A stretch of 19,258 nt of DNA from SIG673 sp045653945 (GTDB lineage Bacteria > Bacillota > Clostridia > Oscillospirales > CAG-272): contig JAZOML010000026.1 of NCBI GenBank assembly GCA_045653945.1, forward strand, positions 1 to 19,258. The letters are read 5' to 3'. A program made the translations under genes and the position numbers. Of this stretch, positions 7,212 to 15,421 are shown piece after piece. The notes under the pieces were generated by a model. The model was not told the DNA's origin. It ran no database searches and was given only the letters and a program-made list of their open reading frames with translations. Every line of letters starts with the position of its first letter. Positions within the stretch are counted from its first letter, which is position 1.

Positions 7212-8510
7212 TCAGCGTCCGAGCAGGGCGTCAATAAACGTACCGCCGTCGCTATCTACAAACTTAATTTTTACGTTAAGAGCCTCTTCTATTTCATTTG
7301 GCGTTATTCCGTCAAGCGTAAGGTCGCCCTCGGCTCTCAGCATTACTCGAGGCAGCAAGAGTGTATCACCAAGCTCTCTATCCTTTAGCTGATTTATTAT
7401 ATCAGCGCCCGTCAAGAGTCCTGCAACCGTTATGCTTTCGCCAAAGAAATCGTTTCTTATTTTATATACGTGTACCTTAAGTCCCTTAACTGATTCTTCC
7501 GTCTTTTTTGCAAGTGAGCAAATGAAATCATATGCAGAGTATCCCGTTGCAACCGAAACGGTATGCTCCACAATAACATCCTGTTGCGTTTCAAGGGCAA
7601 AATCAAACTCACCTTGCATCGAAGCAATCATACCAACGCCGTTTTCTATTTGCGGATACCCCTCGTAATAGTCCTCATTATGGAGTGGCAGACCGCCCTT
7701 AATGTAAAGTTCATCACCGCAAAAGAAAATTCTGCTACCGTGCTTTTCAAGGCACACGTCAGCGAATTTTTCGACCTGCTCTACAACCTTTACGCACTCA
7801 TCAGGCTCAAACGCCTCAAGCGGATAAAGATTTTCACGGAAGCAGGTCATACCTGCTGGAACAATCGAGCAGCTGACAAGTGATGGGTGCAGTTTTTCAA
7901 GCTCACTCATAGTGTAGTCAAGCTCTTTTCCGTCGTTTATACCCTTACAAAGCACTATTTGAGCGTTTATTTCAATACCTGCATCAGCAAACTTTTTAAG
8001 GTATGAAAGTACAAGCCCTGCGTTTTTGTTCTTCATCATCTGAACGCGAAGCGACGGGTTCATTGTATGAACGGACACGTTTATAGGGCTTATTCTCATT
8101 TTAATTATTCTGTTAACATCACTTTCCTTCAAATTCGTGAGCGTTACGTAGTTGCCCATCAAAAATGAAAGTCGGCTATCGTCGTCCTTGAAATAGAGTG
8201 TATCGCGAAGTCCTTTTGGAAGCTGGTCTATAAAACAAAAAATACACCGGTTCTGGCATGAGCGTTTCTTATCCATTAGATACGTTTCGAACTCAAGACC
8301 GATATCGGCGTACATTTCCTTGATTATAAGGATTTCAAAAAACACTCCGTCCCTTTCAAGCCCTATATGAACTCTTGTATCGGTCAAATAGAAGCGGTAA
8401 TCAAGGACGTCGTTTACCTCGTTTCCGTTAACGGTGTGAAGCTTGTCCCCGACCTTTACGCCTTTTTCTTCGGCTAACGAGCCGGGGGCAATTCCATACA
8501 CTGTTACCAT
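7212..8510 (-). CDS. DUF512-family radical SAM-like protein with N-terminal PDZ domain
   Basis: A 432-residue protein. Residues 1-60 form a PDZ-like domain (APGSLAEEKGVKVGDKLHTVNG). A cysteine cluster CQNRCIFC (Cys85, Cys89, Cys92) follows, which is the C-x3-C-x2-C signature for a radical SAM 4Fe-4S cluster, continuing FIDQLPKGLRDTLYFKDDD. The C-terminal half matches the DUF512 family. Members of this family lie next to der in many Clostridia, as here, but the reaction and substrate are not established. The ribosome binding site AAAGGAG lies 8 nt before the ATG, and the gene starts 20 nt after rpmF. Family assignment is confident; function is unknown. Confidence 0.93.
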   Translation of the reverse strand: MVTVYGIAPGSLAEEKGVKVGDKLHTVNGNEVNDVLDYRFYLTDTRVHIGLERDGVFFEILIIKEMYADIGLEFETYLMDKKRSCQNRCIFCFIDQLPKGLRDTLYFKDDDSRLSFLMGNYVTLTNLKESDVNRIIKMRISPINVSVHTMNPSLRVQMMKNKNAGLVLSYLKKFADAGIEINAQIVLCKGINDGKELDYTMSELEKLHPSLVSCSIVPAGMTCFRENLYPLEAFEPDECVKVVEQVEKFADVCLEKHGSRIFFCGDELYIKGGLPLHNEDYYEGYPQIENGVGMIASMQGEFDFALETQQDVIVEHTVSVATGYSAYDFICSLAKKTEESVKGLKVHVYKIRNDFFGESITVAGLLTGADIINQLKDRELGDTLLLPRVMLRAEGDLTLDGITPNEIEEALNVKIKFVDSDGGTFIDALLGR

Positions 8511-8530
8511 GCGGATAACTCCTTTTGATA

Positions 8531-8710
8531 TTACTGAGCTACTTTAATAAGCTCCTTGCCGTTGTATGCTCCGCACTTTCTGCAAACTCTGTGGGAAAGG
8601 TTGTACTCACCGCACTTGCACTGAGTCATTCCGGGCATATCGAGCTTCCACACGTTGGAACGACGCTTATCACGTCTTGCCTTAGATACTTTTCTCTTCG
8701 GTACTGCCAT
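8531..8710 (-). CDS. rpmF: 50S ribosomal protein L32
   Basis: A 59-residue large-subunit ribosomal protein. It starts MAVPKRKVSKARRDKRRSN, characteristic of L32, and carries two cysteine pairs, CKC (31/33) and CRKC (43/46), marking the zinc-binding form. AGGAGG lies at 8721-8726, 10 nt before the ATG. It sits between yceD and the DUF512 gene; yceD-rpmF adjacency is a conserved bacterial pairing. A possible extra promoter precedes it, so it may be expressed above the level of yceD. Confidence 0.97.
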   Translation of the reverse strand: MAVPKRKVSKARRDKRRSNVWKLDMPGMTQCKCGEYNLSHRVCRKCGAYNGKELIKVAQ

Positions 8711-8784
8711 TTCTAAAACACCTCCTGTTTTTACTTTTGCCGAAATCGCTTACCGACCTCGGCGAGCGAAAACATCATTATAAT

Positions 8785-8812
8785 ATAATATGCGCTATGG
8801 CAATATTATCAA
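8785..8812 (-). promoter_or_regulatory. Possible internal promoter ahead of rpmF
   Basis: On the minus strand TTGATA (8807-8812), 16 nt, TATTAT (8785-8790). It starts 2 nt after the yceD stop. The 103-nt yceD-rpmF gap is unusually long for this operon, consistent with a second start point. Confidence 0.5.
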
Positions 8813-8813
8813 A

Positions 8814-9314
8814 TTAATTTTTGGGCTTAAAATTTTTGAGTGCCGCCCATCTAGGGTCAGGCTCTTTAAGTGTGCAGGAGCAATCGCCTTCGTTTTTATT
8901 GCATCCGCATTTAGGACAAAGTCCCTTACAATCCTCGGAGCATAGGCTACGCAAGGGAAGTGAAAGGAGTAGCTCCTCCGAAATTGCCTCGTCAATACAA
9001 ACTGCGGAATTTTCGTTTACGAGCAGGTATTCCTCCTCATCATTATCCGCCTCAAGCTTAGTTGCAACGGGGCGTTCAAATTCAACGGAACACTCACCCG
9101 AAAGCTCTTTTAAGCATCTTGCACACGTTGTGCGGTACGAAACCTTACAGGTTGCCCGAAGAAGCATATAGCCGCCCATATCCTTGACCTCACCGCAAAT
9201 AGATGCGTTTTTGTCAAGCTCATAACCGTTTTCGTTCCATTCAAACGGTATTTCATATGAAAATTCAATGCTTCTTTTTTCACCGCGAAGCAAGGGTTTT
9301 ACGCTTATTTCCAT
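8814..9314 (-). CDS. yceD: YceD/DUF177-family protein
   Basis: A 166-residue cytoplasmic protein of the DUF177 family, which is widely paired with rpmF and is linked to 23S rRNA accumulation or large-subunit assembly. The family core CARCLKELSGECSVEFERPV is at residues 64-83. The C-terminus is unusually Cys-rich: Cys125, 129, 133, 136, 138, 145 and 147 in the segment CSEDCKGLCPKCGCNKNEGD, which looks like a metal (zinc) site. The protein ends DPRWAALKNFKPKN, the common DUF177 ending. It has a strong promoter and is the first gene of the operon running to plsY. Confidence 0.93.
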   Translation of the reverse strand: MEISVKPLLRGEKRSIEFSYEIPFEWNENGYELDKNASICGEVKDMGGYMLLRATCKVSYRTTCARCLKELSGECSVEFERPVATKLEADNDEEEYLLVNENSAVCIDEAISEELLLSLPLRSLCSEDCKGLCPKCGCNKNEGDCSCTLKEPDPRWAALKNFKPKN

Positions 9315-9385
9315 TACGCATATCTCCTTTTCGCTTCAGTGAAAAATCGCAACTCGGGAAATGTACCCACAATGCTACGGATAAT

Positions 9386-9414
9386 ATTATACACTATCAC
9401 TGTCAATTTGTCAA
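9386..9414 (-). promoter_or_regulatory. Promoter of the yceD-to-plsY operon
   Basis: A full-consensus promoter on the minus strand: TTGACA (9409-9414), 17 nt, TATAAT (9386-9391). A second TTGACA inside the spacer is too close to the -10 to serve as a -35. Confidence 0.92.
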
Positions 9415-9455
9415 TATCTTTTTACAATAATTTTTATGTTAAATATTAAAAATAT

Positions 9456-9486
9456 AAAAAGGTCTTGCTTTTGTCAAGACCTTTTA
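9456..9486 (-). terminator. Intrinsic terminator after lipoprotein gene
   Basis: AAAAGGTCTTG (9457-9467) pairs with CAAGACCTTTT (9475-9485) around a 7-nt loop, with a T run on the minus strand. It starts 6 nt past the lipoprotein stop. Confidence 0.92.
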
Positions 9487-9492
9487 TAATTT

Positions 9493-11076
9493 TTAGGTAT
9501 CTTCTTCCCAGCCGCGTAGGTATGGAACCAATTCAAATATCTGGTCCTTTGCGAGCTGCCACTTATCGGCTGCCATCATTTTTTCCTCGTCGCTCATAGT
9601 CGAGGAGGGATAAAGAAGGAACATATTTCCAAGATACTTTGCTACGTCGCTTTGGTCATACTGTGTTTCAGGTCTTGCAAGGCTGTTGATAGGGTTAATG
9701 TCCTCGTCCTCGCTATACTGAGTATAGTGAGTACCCGATACGCCGTACTGAAGAATGTTACGGAATTCCTTATTGGTATTGATAAGCTTAAGAATATCAA
9801 GGCTTCTCTTTACTCTTGCTCCGTCCTTTTCGGAACCCATATTGTTAAGTCCAATGCAGAACATGGAGTCGCAAAGATCCGTACTCATTTTGAGAGTGCT
9901 TTCGCTTTCAGCAGAGTATTCACCAACCTTGTGTACTGCCTCTCTGTAAACGTCAAGATTATTGTGCTTATTCTCATCCTTAAAGAGTTTCTCGGTTGCA
10001 AGTGTACCGCCCTTGATTTTTGCGATTGCGAAATCATATTCGTAGCCGGGCTTTGCTCCTGCGTAATTTTTCTTGGTAAACTCAATATATTCTTCATAAG
10101 AAGTAAACTCAATCTCAGTATATATCTTCTTACCGTATTCAGCGTCTCTCTCATACTTTGCCTTAACGTCGTTTACAAGCTGCTCATACATCGCCTTATT
10201 TTCAATTCCAACGTAAGAGCTCTTATCGTAGCCGTGTCCGCCCGGAGAGGTAAATTCACTTACGTACTTATCATTGAATACTACGTAATCGTACTCACCG
10301 TAGGTATAGTTATTCGGAATAGCAAATACATTCTTAGAGGAATTCGGATTTGCAGGGTCAGACGGTCTGGTTACGTACTGCATAGCGTGGGTATATGATA
10401 CGTTCTTAAGATCTCCGTACATTGCGTTAAGGTAAGAATTCAAGGGCGCAAGAGCCTTTTCTTCATAAAGAATATCAAACATACCGTACTCAATGTCGTT
10501 TATTTTGAGCGGTTCTCCACTCTCATAAAGTGCTCCGTTTCCACCCTCAGGGGTGTAGCAAAGGAATATATCAAGTGTACCGTTGAGAACCTCAGACGGA
10601 AGGTTGGTAGCTTCCTTTACACCGTAAGGAAGCTTATTGCCATTTTTGTCGGTATAGTAGTAGTCAACGTTTGACTTTCTGATTTCCGCAAGATCATCCT
10701 CACTAACTGTGGTAATATCCTTAATAAGAGAGGTATTATAGGCAGCAATTGCATTTCTAACCTTAGTAAATATCATCGAAGCATAGTCTTCCTCGTCGAT
10801 AAGTATAAGGTCGATGTAGGTGTTATATCTATTAACTGCTATACGGCTTAGCTCCTTTTCAACAAGCTCGATAGCCTCGTTGGTTGTATTCTTGCCTTTT
10901 ATGCTGTAAATGCAAATGGTTATCGGGTCGTTGTTAGAGGTTGTGGTAAACTCATAATCTCTACCGCCCGCCGCCTTTCTTGCAAGCGCTCCCTCGTCAT
11001 TGCCACAAGATGCCATCACAAATGATGACACTATCATCAGCACACAAAGAAAGAGCGAAATTAATCTCTTTTTCAT
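9493..11076 (-). CDS. Lipoprotein, probable extracellular solute-binding-like protein
   Basis: A 527-residue exported protein. A signal peptide (KKR, then a hydrophobic stretch) ends in the lipobox VMASC, so Cys24 would be lipidated and anchored to the outer face of the membrane. The mature part is polar, rich in Tyr, Asn, Asp and Glu. Its C-terminal region (NTNKEFRNILQYGVSGTHY and later MFLLYPSSTMSDEE) resembles family 1-type sugar-binding lipoproteins of ABC transporters in Clostridia. No permease or ATPase gene is nearby, so transport is inferred from general resemblance only. The gene is monocistronic, with a consensus promoter, AGGAGG at 11085-11090 and its own terminator. Alternative: a lipoprotein of unknown role sharing the binding-protein fold. 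Confidence 0.72.
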   Translation of the reverse strand: MKKRLISLFLCVLMIVSSFVMASCGNDEGALARKAAGGRDYEFTTTSNNDPITICIYSIKGKNTTNEAIELVEKELSRIAVNRYNTYIDLILIDEEDYASMIFTKVRNAIAAYNTSLIKDITTVSEDDLAEIRKSNVDYYYTDKNGNKLPYGVKEATNLPSEVLNGTLDIFLCYTPEGGNGALYESGEPLKINDIEYGMFDILYEEKALAPLNSYLNAMYGDLKNVSYTHAMQYVTRPSDPANPNSSKNVFAIPNNYTYGEYDYVVFNDKYVSEFTSPGGHGYDKSSYVGIENKAMYEQLVNDVKAKYERDAEYGKKIYTEIEFTSYEEYIEFTKKNYAGAKPGYEYDFAIAKIKGGTLATEKLFKDENKHNNLDVYREAVHKVGEYSAESESTLKMSTDLCDSMFCIGLNNMGSEKDGARVKRSLDILKLINTNKEFRNILQYGVSGTHYTQYSEDEDINPINSLARPETQYDQSDVAKYLGNMFLLYPSSTMSDEEKMMAADKWQLAKDQIFELVPYLRGWEEDT

Positions 11077-11122
11077 TAAAAAATCCTCCTGAATTTTTGC
11101 GCATCGTAATATATATAAAACT

Positions 11123-11151
11123 ATTTTACATTATTTAGAAAAAAGTGTCAA
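11123..11151 (-). promoter_or_regulatory. Promoter of lipoprotein gene
   Basis: On the minus strand TTGACA (11146-11151), 17 nt, TAAAAT (11123-11128), with the ribosome binding site 33 nt below the -10. Confidence 0.88.
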
Positions 11152-11198
11152 GTGATTTTTTCTTAACTTTTAGATACAATTACTTTTAAATATAAAAT

Positions 11199-11312
11199 AA
11201 TTAAGCGCGCGTAATTTATATTTATAATATATAAACAAATTTCGTACACATTTTTTATACAAATACACAAATTTATCGTTTTTGTGCACAAAATTTAAGA
11301 CAAATATTTGTC
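11199..11312. other. AT-rich intergenic stretch with three palindromes below rpoD
   Basis: Between the lipoprotein promoter and the rpoD stop lie GACAAATATTTGTC (11299-11312), TTTTGTGCACAAAA (11280-11293) and an AATTA/TAATT repeat around a GCGCGC core (11199-11216). None has a clean stem-plus-T-run form, so no canonical rpoD terminator is evident. They may be protein-binding sites. Confidence 0.45.
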
Positions 11313-11322
11313 GGCTGATTTT

Positions 11323-12414
11323 TTAATCAAGATAATCCTTTAAACGCTTAGAGCGACTGGGATGACGAAGCTTACGAAGAGCCTTTGCTTCAATTTGACG
11401 GATACGTTCTCTTGTGATATTAAAGACTTTTCCTACCTCTTCAAGAGTTCTCGGTCTGCCGTCCTCAAGTCCAAAGCGGAGAGTGAGAACCTGTTCTTCT
11501 CTGGGAGTAAGGGTACGAAGTACCTCAATAAGCTGCTCACGAAGCATAGCCTGTGCGGCTGCCTCGGCAGGTGCGGGGGAATCCTCATCGGGAATAAAGT
11601 CGCCAAGGTGGCTATCCTCTTCTTCACCGATAGGAGTTTCAAGAGATACGGGGTCTTGCGCAACCTTCATTATCTCGCGTACCTTTTCGGGGGACATATT
11701 CAGCACCTTTGCAATTTCCTCAGCGGTGGGCTCTCTGCCGTTTTCCTGAAGAAGCTGGCGACTTGCTCTTGATACCTTATGTATGGTTTCAACCATATGA
11801 ACGGGTATTCTGATGGTTCTTGCTTGGTCAGCTATTGCTCTGGTTATAGCCTGTCTTATCCACCAGGTTGCATAGGTAGAAAACTTATAGCCTTTCTCGT
11901 AATCGAACTTATCAACCGCTTTTATAAGACCGAGATTTCCCTCCTGAATTAAGTCTAGGAAGAACATACCCTTACCAACGTATCTCTTAGCAATACTTAC
12001 AACAAGACGAAGGTTTGCCTCTACAAGGCGCTTTTTAGCGCTTTCGTCGCCCTCTGCCATCCTCTTTGCAAGTTCGTGCTCCTCCTCACTTTCAAGAAGC
12101 GGAACACGTCCGATTTCCTTAAGATACATTCTTACCGGGTCATCAACTACAACGTTCGCCTCGGTAAGAGCCGCAACCATATCCTCAGCGGAATCAAGCT
12201 GTTCAATTTCGCTTTCGATATCCTTGAGGTCGCCGATATCCATATATCCCGTAACCTCAATACCGTTCTTTTCTAGCTCCTCATAAATTCTGTCCAATTG
12301 GTCAAAGTCGAAGTCCTCATCCTCCATTGCCTCCAGAATTTCGTTCTGAGAAAGCGAGCCCTTCGCCTTTCCTTTTTCAACAAGCTCGTTTAAATCAAAT
12401 TTCTTATCCTTCAT
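11323..12414 (-). CDS. rpoD: Primary sigma factor, sigma-70/SigA
   Basis: The housekeeping RNA polymerase sigma subunit, 363 residues, in the usual Bacillota size range. Region 1.2 begins at DDPVRMYLKEIG (91-102). Region 2 follows with NLRLVVSIAKRYVGKGMFFLDLIQEGNLGL and the -10 recognition helix KFSTYATWWIRQAI. Region 3 has IRIPVHMVETI, and region 4 ends LTPREEQVLTLRFGL and ITRERIRQIEAKALRKLRHP, which reads the -35 box. The short acidic N-terminus (region 1.1-like) is typical of Gram-positives. The gene is 35 nt downstream of dnaG and is the last of dgt-dnaG-rpoD. The promoters seen in this window match its consensus. Confidence 0.98.
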   Translation of the reverse strand: MKDKKFDLNELVEKGKAKGSLSQNEILEAMEDEDFDFDQLDRIYEELEKNGIEVTGYMDIGDLKDIESEIEQLDSAEDMVAALTEANVVVDDPVRMYLKEIGRVPLLESEEEHELAKRMAEGDESAKKRLVEANLRLVVSIAKRYVGKGMFFLDLIQEGNLGLIKAVDKFDYEKGYKFSTYATWWIRQAITRAIADQARTIRIPVHMVETIHKVSRASRQLLQENGREPTAEEIAKVLNMSPEKVREIMKVAQDPVSLETPIGEEEDSHLGDFIPDEDSPAPAEAAAQAMLREQLIEVLRTLTPREEQVLTLRFGLEDGRPRTLEEVGKVFNITRERIRQIEAKALRKLRHPSRSKRLKDYLD

Positions 12415-12449
12415 TTTATTGTCTATCCTTTCAAGGTATATTTTAAATT

Positions 12450-14183
12450 TTATTTTTTATCGTCATCGGAGTTTCTGCGTTTTGCCGCAATCAGCTTTTC
12501 TATATCGGTTTGAGCCACCGCCTTAGCATTATGCAAAACCGTTATATTGTCAAGCAGCACCTCGTCGCTTGCGCTTTCAAGACCGTTACGCTTCATTTGT
12601 ATCTCGTAAACCCTGTTCATTTCCTCAGAGGTAAAAATAGCTCCAAGTGCTCCAACGTCGTTTATGCCCTCGCTATGAAGTCGCAATAGCTCCACGAATA
12701 TACGTTTATTGAACGAAGTAACGAAGTCATCGGCAGTCAGTTTAATTACTCCCGAAGTAATTTTTGTGATTTTTTCGGGGTAAAGCATAAGTATACCGAG
12801 AATAGCCTCCTCCGCCGCCGCTGCCTTGGGATTTGCGGAGTATTCGGGGTTTATTCTATCACCCACGCCCATAGCCTTGTTTTGAAGCTGCTTATCAAAG
12901 TTAGCCGTCCGTTCCTTATTTCTTGTTTTTACCGCTTTTTTAACGTCAGCCTCAATGCTTTGAGGTGTGAGTCCAAGACGTTTAGCCACCTTTTCGATAT
13001 AAAGCTCTCTTTCAACAGATGAGGGTACAGAGGCTATTTCCTCACAAAGCTCCTTTGAAGCCTTAATCTTGCCGTCAACACTTTCTATATCGTATTTGGC
13101 AAGAACGTTTTTCACAACGTAATCGAATTTAGTGTCGCTTCCATTCAAAAGTCGTCCAAAAGCCTCTGCGCCGTACAGCTTAATGTATTCGTCAGGGTCC
13201 TTTGCCCCTGTAATGTTAAGCACTCGCACGTCAATTCCTGCCTCGCCGAGAATTGACGCCGCCCTATCCGTTGCACGTCTACCTGCGCCGTCGCCGTCGT
13301 AGGAAATCACAACCTTACCCGTGTAACGCTTTATAAGACGTGCCTGCTCTGAGGTTATTGCCGTTCCAAGTGTCGCTACCGCATTTTCAAAGCCTGCGTT
13401 ATGGAGCGCTATTACGTCCATATATCCTTCACAAAGTATCATACACTCACTTGCGTGTTCCTTTGCGTAATTAAGAGCAAACAGGTTTCTTCCTTTATTA
13501 AAGGCAGGGGTATCGGGAGTATTTAAGTATTTTGGCTTTCTATCGTCTAATACTCGTCCGCCAAAGCCGATTACCGCACCTGTTGTATCAATTATTGGAA
13601 ACATTACACGCTCACGGAAAAACGGGTAGTAGCCTTTTTCGTTCTTACCTGCAAGCTTTGCCGCCACCATTTCGTCTTCGGTATATCCGTTTTTTCGCAA
13701 GTGGTCGATAAGCTCGTACCCCTTTGCGGAGTAACCAAGTCCAAAGCGGTCTACCGCTTTTTTGGTAAGTCCTCTTTTGATAATATATTGCTTAGCCTCA
13801 TTAGATGTTAGCAGCTGTGAACGGAAAAATCTTGCCGCCGCTTTATTAATTTCAAGTATGCGGCTACGTCTTACGCCACCTCTGTTATTATCGTCCTCAG
13901 GAATCGTTATTCCCACACGCTTTGCAAGGTAGTGAAGCGCCTCAACGTATTCAAGGTTTTCCGACTTTCTGACAAAGGTTACAACGTCGCCTGCTGCCCC
14001 ACATCCAAAGCAATAGAATGTTTGAGTGTTACGAAAAACGACAAACGACGGCGTCTTTTCGTTATGAAATGGACAAAGTCCCATCATATTTGAGCCCGAC
14101 CTTTTAAGCGTAACGTATGTACCGATAACGTCGGCTATATCGTTTCGCATTTTGATATCTTCTATTATGTTATCCGGTATCAT
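12450..14183 (-). CDS. dnaG: DNA primase
   Basis: Synthesises RNA primers at the replication fork; 577 residues, normal length. The N-terminal CHC2 zinc finger has Cys37, His40, Cys58 and Cys61 (CPFH..CFGC). The Toprim catalytic core has CEGYMDV (251-257) and DGDGAG (296-301). The C-terminal part is the helicase-interacting domain. The start MIPDNIIEDIKMRNDI matches DnaG proteins. A longer frame to 14219 would add 12 residues encoded mostly by a dispersed repeat, and it would place the AAGGAGA ribosome binding site (about 14187-14193) inside the gene, so it is rejected. It lies between dgt and rpoD in a conserved operon. Confidence 0.98.
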   Translation of the reverse strand: MIPDNIIEDIKMRNDIADVIGTYVTLKRSGSNMMGLCPFHNEKTPSFVVFRNTQTFYCFGCGAAGDVVTFVRKSENLEYVEALHYLAKRVGITIPEDDNNRGGVRRSRILEINKAAARFFRSQLLTSNEAKQYIIKRGLTKKAVDRFGLGYSAKGYELIDHLRKNGYTEDEMVAAKLAGKNEKGYYPFFRERVMFPIIDTTGAVIGFGGRVLDDRKPKYLNTPDTPAFNKGRNLFALNYAKEHASECMILCEGYMDVIALHNAGFENAVATLGTAITSEQARLIKRYTGKVVISYDGDGAGRRATDRAASILGEAGIDVRVLNITGAKDPDEYIKLYGAEAFGRLLNGSDTKFDYVVKNVLAKYDIESVDGKIKASKELCEEIASVPSSVERELYIEKVAKRLGLTPQSIEADVKKAVKTRNKERTANFDKQLQNKAMGVGDRINPEYSANPKAAAAEEAILGILMLYPEKITKITSGVIKLTADDFVTSFNKRIFVELLRLHSEGINDVGALGAIFTSEEMNRVYEIQMKRNGLESASDEVLLDNITVLHNAKAVAQTDIEKLIAAKRRNSDDDKK

Positions 14184-14194
14184 ACTTCTCCTTT

Positions 14195-14243
14195 CCGCTT
14201 TCTGAAGAAAGCTTGACAAAGACTTTTCTTACGGGCTCCCGCC
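14195..14243. repeat. 49-bp hairpin-plus-tail repeat, copy 3
   Basis: The same unit as the tandem pair at 2222-2319, in the same plus-strand orientation, with only a few substitutions. It lies in the dgt-dnaG gap and abuts the dnaG ribosome binding site, so it would be transcribed as the complement in the operon mRNA. Confidence 0.9.
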
Positions 14244-14272
14244 CAGTGGTTAATTTATAATTTTGTATAAAC

Positions 14273-15304
14273 TTAAATTGGCAATATTCTATTGCCCTCG
14301 TTCCACATTTTAGGCAGGAACAGTTGACGGTAGAGTGTTACAGCGTATCGGTCCGTCATACCTGCGATGTAGTCGCAAACAACTCTCGCAACCTCCTCGC
14401 TTTCAAGCCAACGTTTTTGTTCCGCAGGCATCTTTTCGGGGTTTTCAAGGAAAAATCGGTAAAGAGCCTCAAGCAGCTCCTCTGCCTTCCCCTCCTCACC
14501 CTTAGCTATCGGGTTTTTATAAACGTTTTCAAAAAGGAAAGCTCGTAGTTCAAGCGTAGCCTCTTCGATTTCTCTTCCCATTTTAATATTAGCACCGCCC
14601 TCACTTGCCTTAACAACACTTTTTGTCATCGTATCTATGCGTTTGCCATGACTATGACCGAGTGTGTTACGAAGTGCAAGTGGAATATCGTCCTCAGACA
14701 TTATTCCTGCACGGCAGGCATCGTCTATATCGTGGTTTATATAGGCAATTCTATCCGCGTAAAGTATTATATTTCCCTCGGGAGTTGACGCAGGGTAGCT
14801 TGTACCAGTATGGTGGAGTATGCCATCACGCACCTCTTTTGTGAGGTTAAGCCCCTTGCCGTTGCCCTCTAGCTTTTCGACAACACGTAGGCTTTGTTCG
14901 TTATGTGTAAACAGCGGGTTATACACTCTTTGAAGTAGTCTTTCGCCTGCGTGTCCAAACGGTGTGTGTCCGAGGTCGTGTCCAAGCGCCGCCGCTTCGG
15001 TTAGGTCCTCGTTCAAGCGGAGAGCTCTTGCCACTGTTCTTGCAATTTGAGTAACCTCTAGCGTATGTGTGAGTCTTGTACGATAGTGGTCAGCCTCAGG
15101 TGAGAGAAAGACCTGTGTTTTATGCATAAGTCGGCGAAACGCCTTACAGTGAATTATCCTATCTCGGTCTCGCTGAAAATCCGTTCTTATATCACAGGGA
15201 GAAATTTCCGTTTCACGTCCTTGCGTGTATGCGCTTTTGGTTGCATAGGGAGATAGATATGCTTTTTCGTATTCACAAAGCATATCTCTTACTGTCTTAC
15301 TCAC
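14273..15304 (-). CDS. dgt: dGTPase-like HD-domain phosphohydrolase
   Basis: A deoxyguanosine triphosphate triphosphohydrolase-like protein of 343 residues, which would cut dNTPs to nucleoside and triphosphate and so tune DNA precursor pools. The family core CDIRTDFQRDRDRIIHC lies at residues 37-53. The metal-binding HD residues are His80 (RLTHTLEV), His109-Asp110 (GHDLGH) and Asp192 (NHDIDD). The start is GTG at 15304, with GAGGTGA about 9 nt upstream; this gives MSKTVRDMLCEYEKAYLSPYA, which aligns with family N-termini, whereas the next ATG is 7 codons in. It is the first gene of dgt-dnaG-rpoD. Substrate preference for dGTP is inferred from the family. Confidence 0.94.
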   Translation of the reverse strand: MSKTVRDMLCEYEKAYLSPYATKSAYTQGRETEISPCDIRTDFQRDRDRIIHCKAFRRLMHKTQVFLSPEADHYRTRLTHTLEVTQIARTVARALRLNEDLTEAAALGHDLGHTPFGHAGERLLQRVYNPLFTHNEQSLRVVEKLEGNGKGLNLTKEVRDGILHHTGTSYPASTPEGNIILYADRIAYINHDIDDACRAGIMSEDDIPLALRNTLGHSHGKRIDTMTKSVVKASEGGANIKMGREIEEATLELRAFLFENVYKNPIAKGEEGKAEELLEALYRFFLENPEKMPAEQKRWLESEEVARVVCDYIAGMTDRYAVTLYRQLFLPKMWNEGNRILPI

Positions 15305-15348
15305 GGATAACTCACCTCGCTTTCGGTGTCGGTATCTATAATATACGC

Positions 15349-15390
15349 AAAAAAGTCCGTAACTACTCTTTTTTGCTACGGACTTTTTAT
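15349..15390 (-). terminator. Intrinsic terminator after yigZ
   Basis: AAAAAGTCCGTA (15350-15361) pairs with TACGGACTTTTT (15377-15388), with T runs in both directions. It separates the mtnN-hflX-yigZ unit from dgt. Confidence 0.88.
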
Positions 15391-15421
15391 TTTTTTGTAT
15401 TTTTTTGAAAAATAGTGTCGT

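Noticed and set aside
9652..10398. 248-codon open frame antisense to the lipoprotein gene
   Set aside because: It is a shadow of the real gene's codon pattern, with no convincing ribosome binding site or recognisable domain.
14184..14219. 12-residue N-terminal extension of DnaG
   Set aside because: It is encoded mostly by the dispersed 49-bp repeat and would place the strong ribosome binding site inside the gene; homologs start at MIPxx.
15305..15348. Promoter for dgt
   Set aside because: A TATTAT-like box is present but no acceptable -35 lies at the right distance, so it is not annotated.
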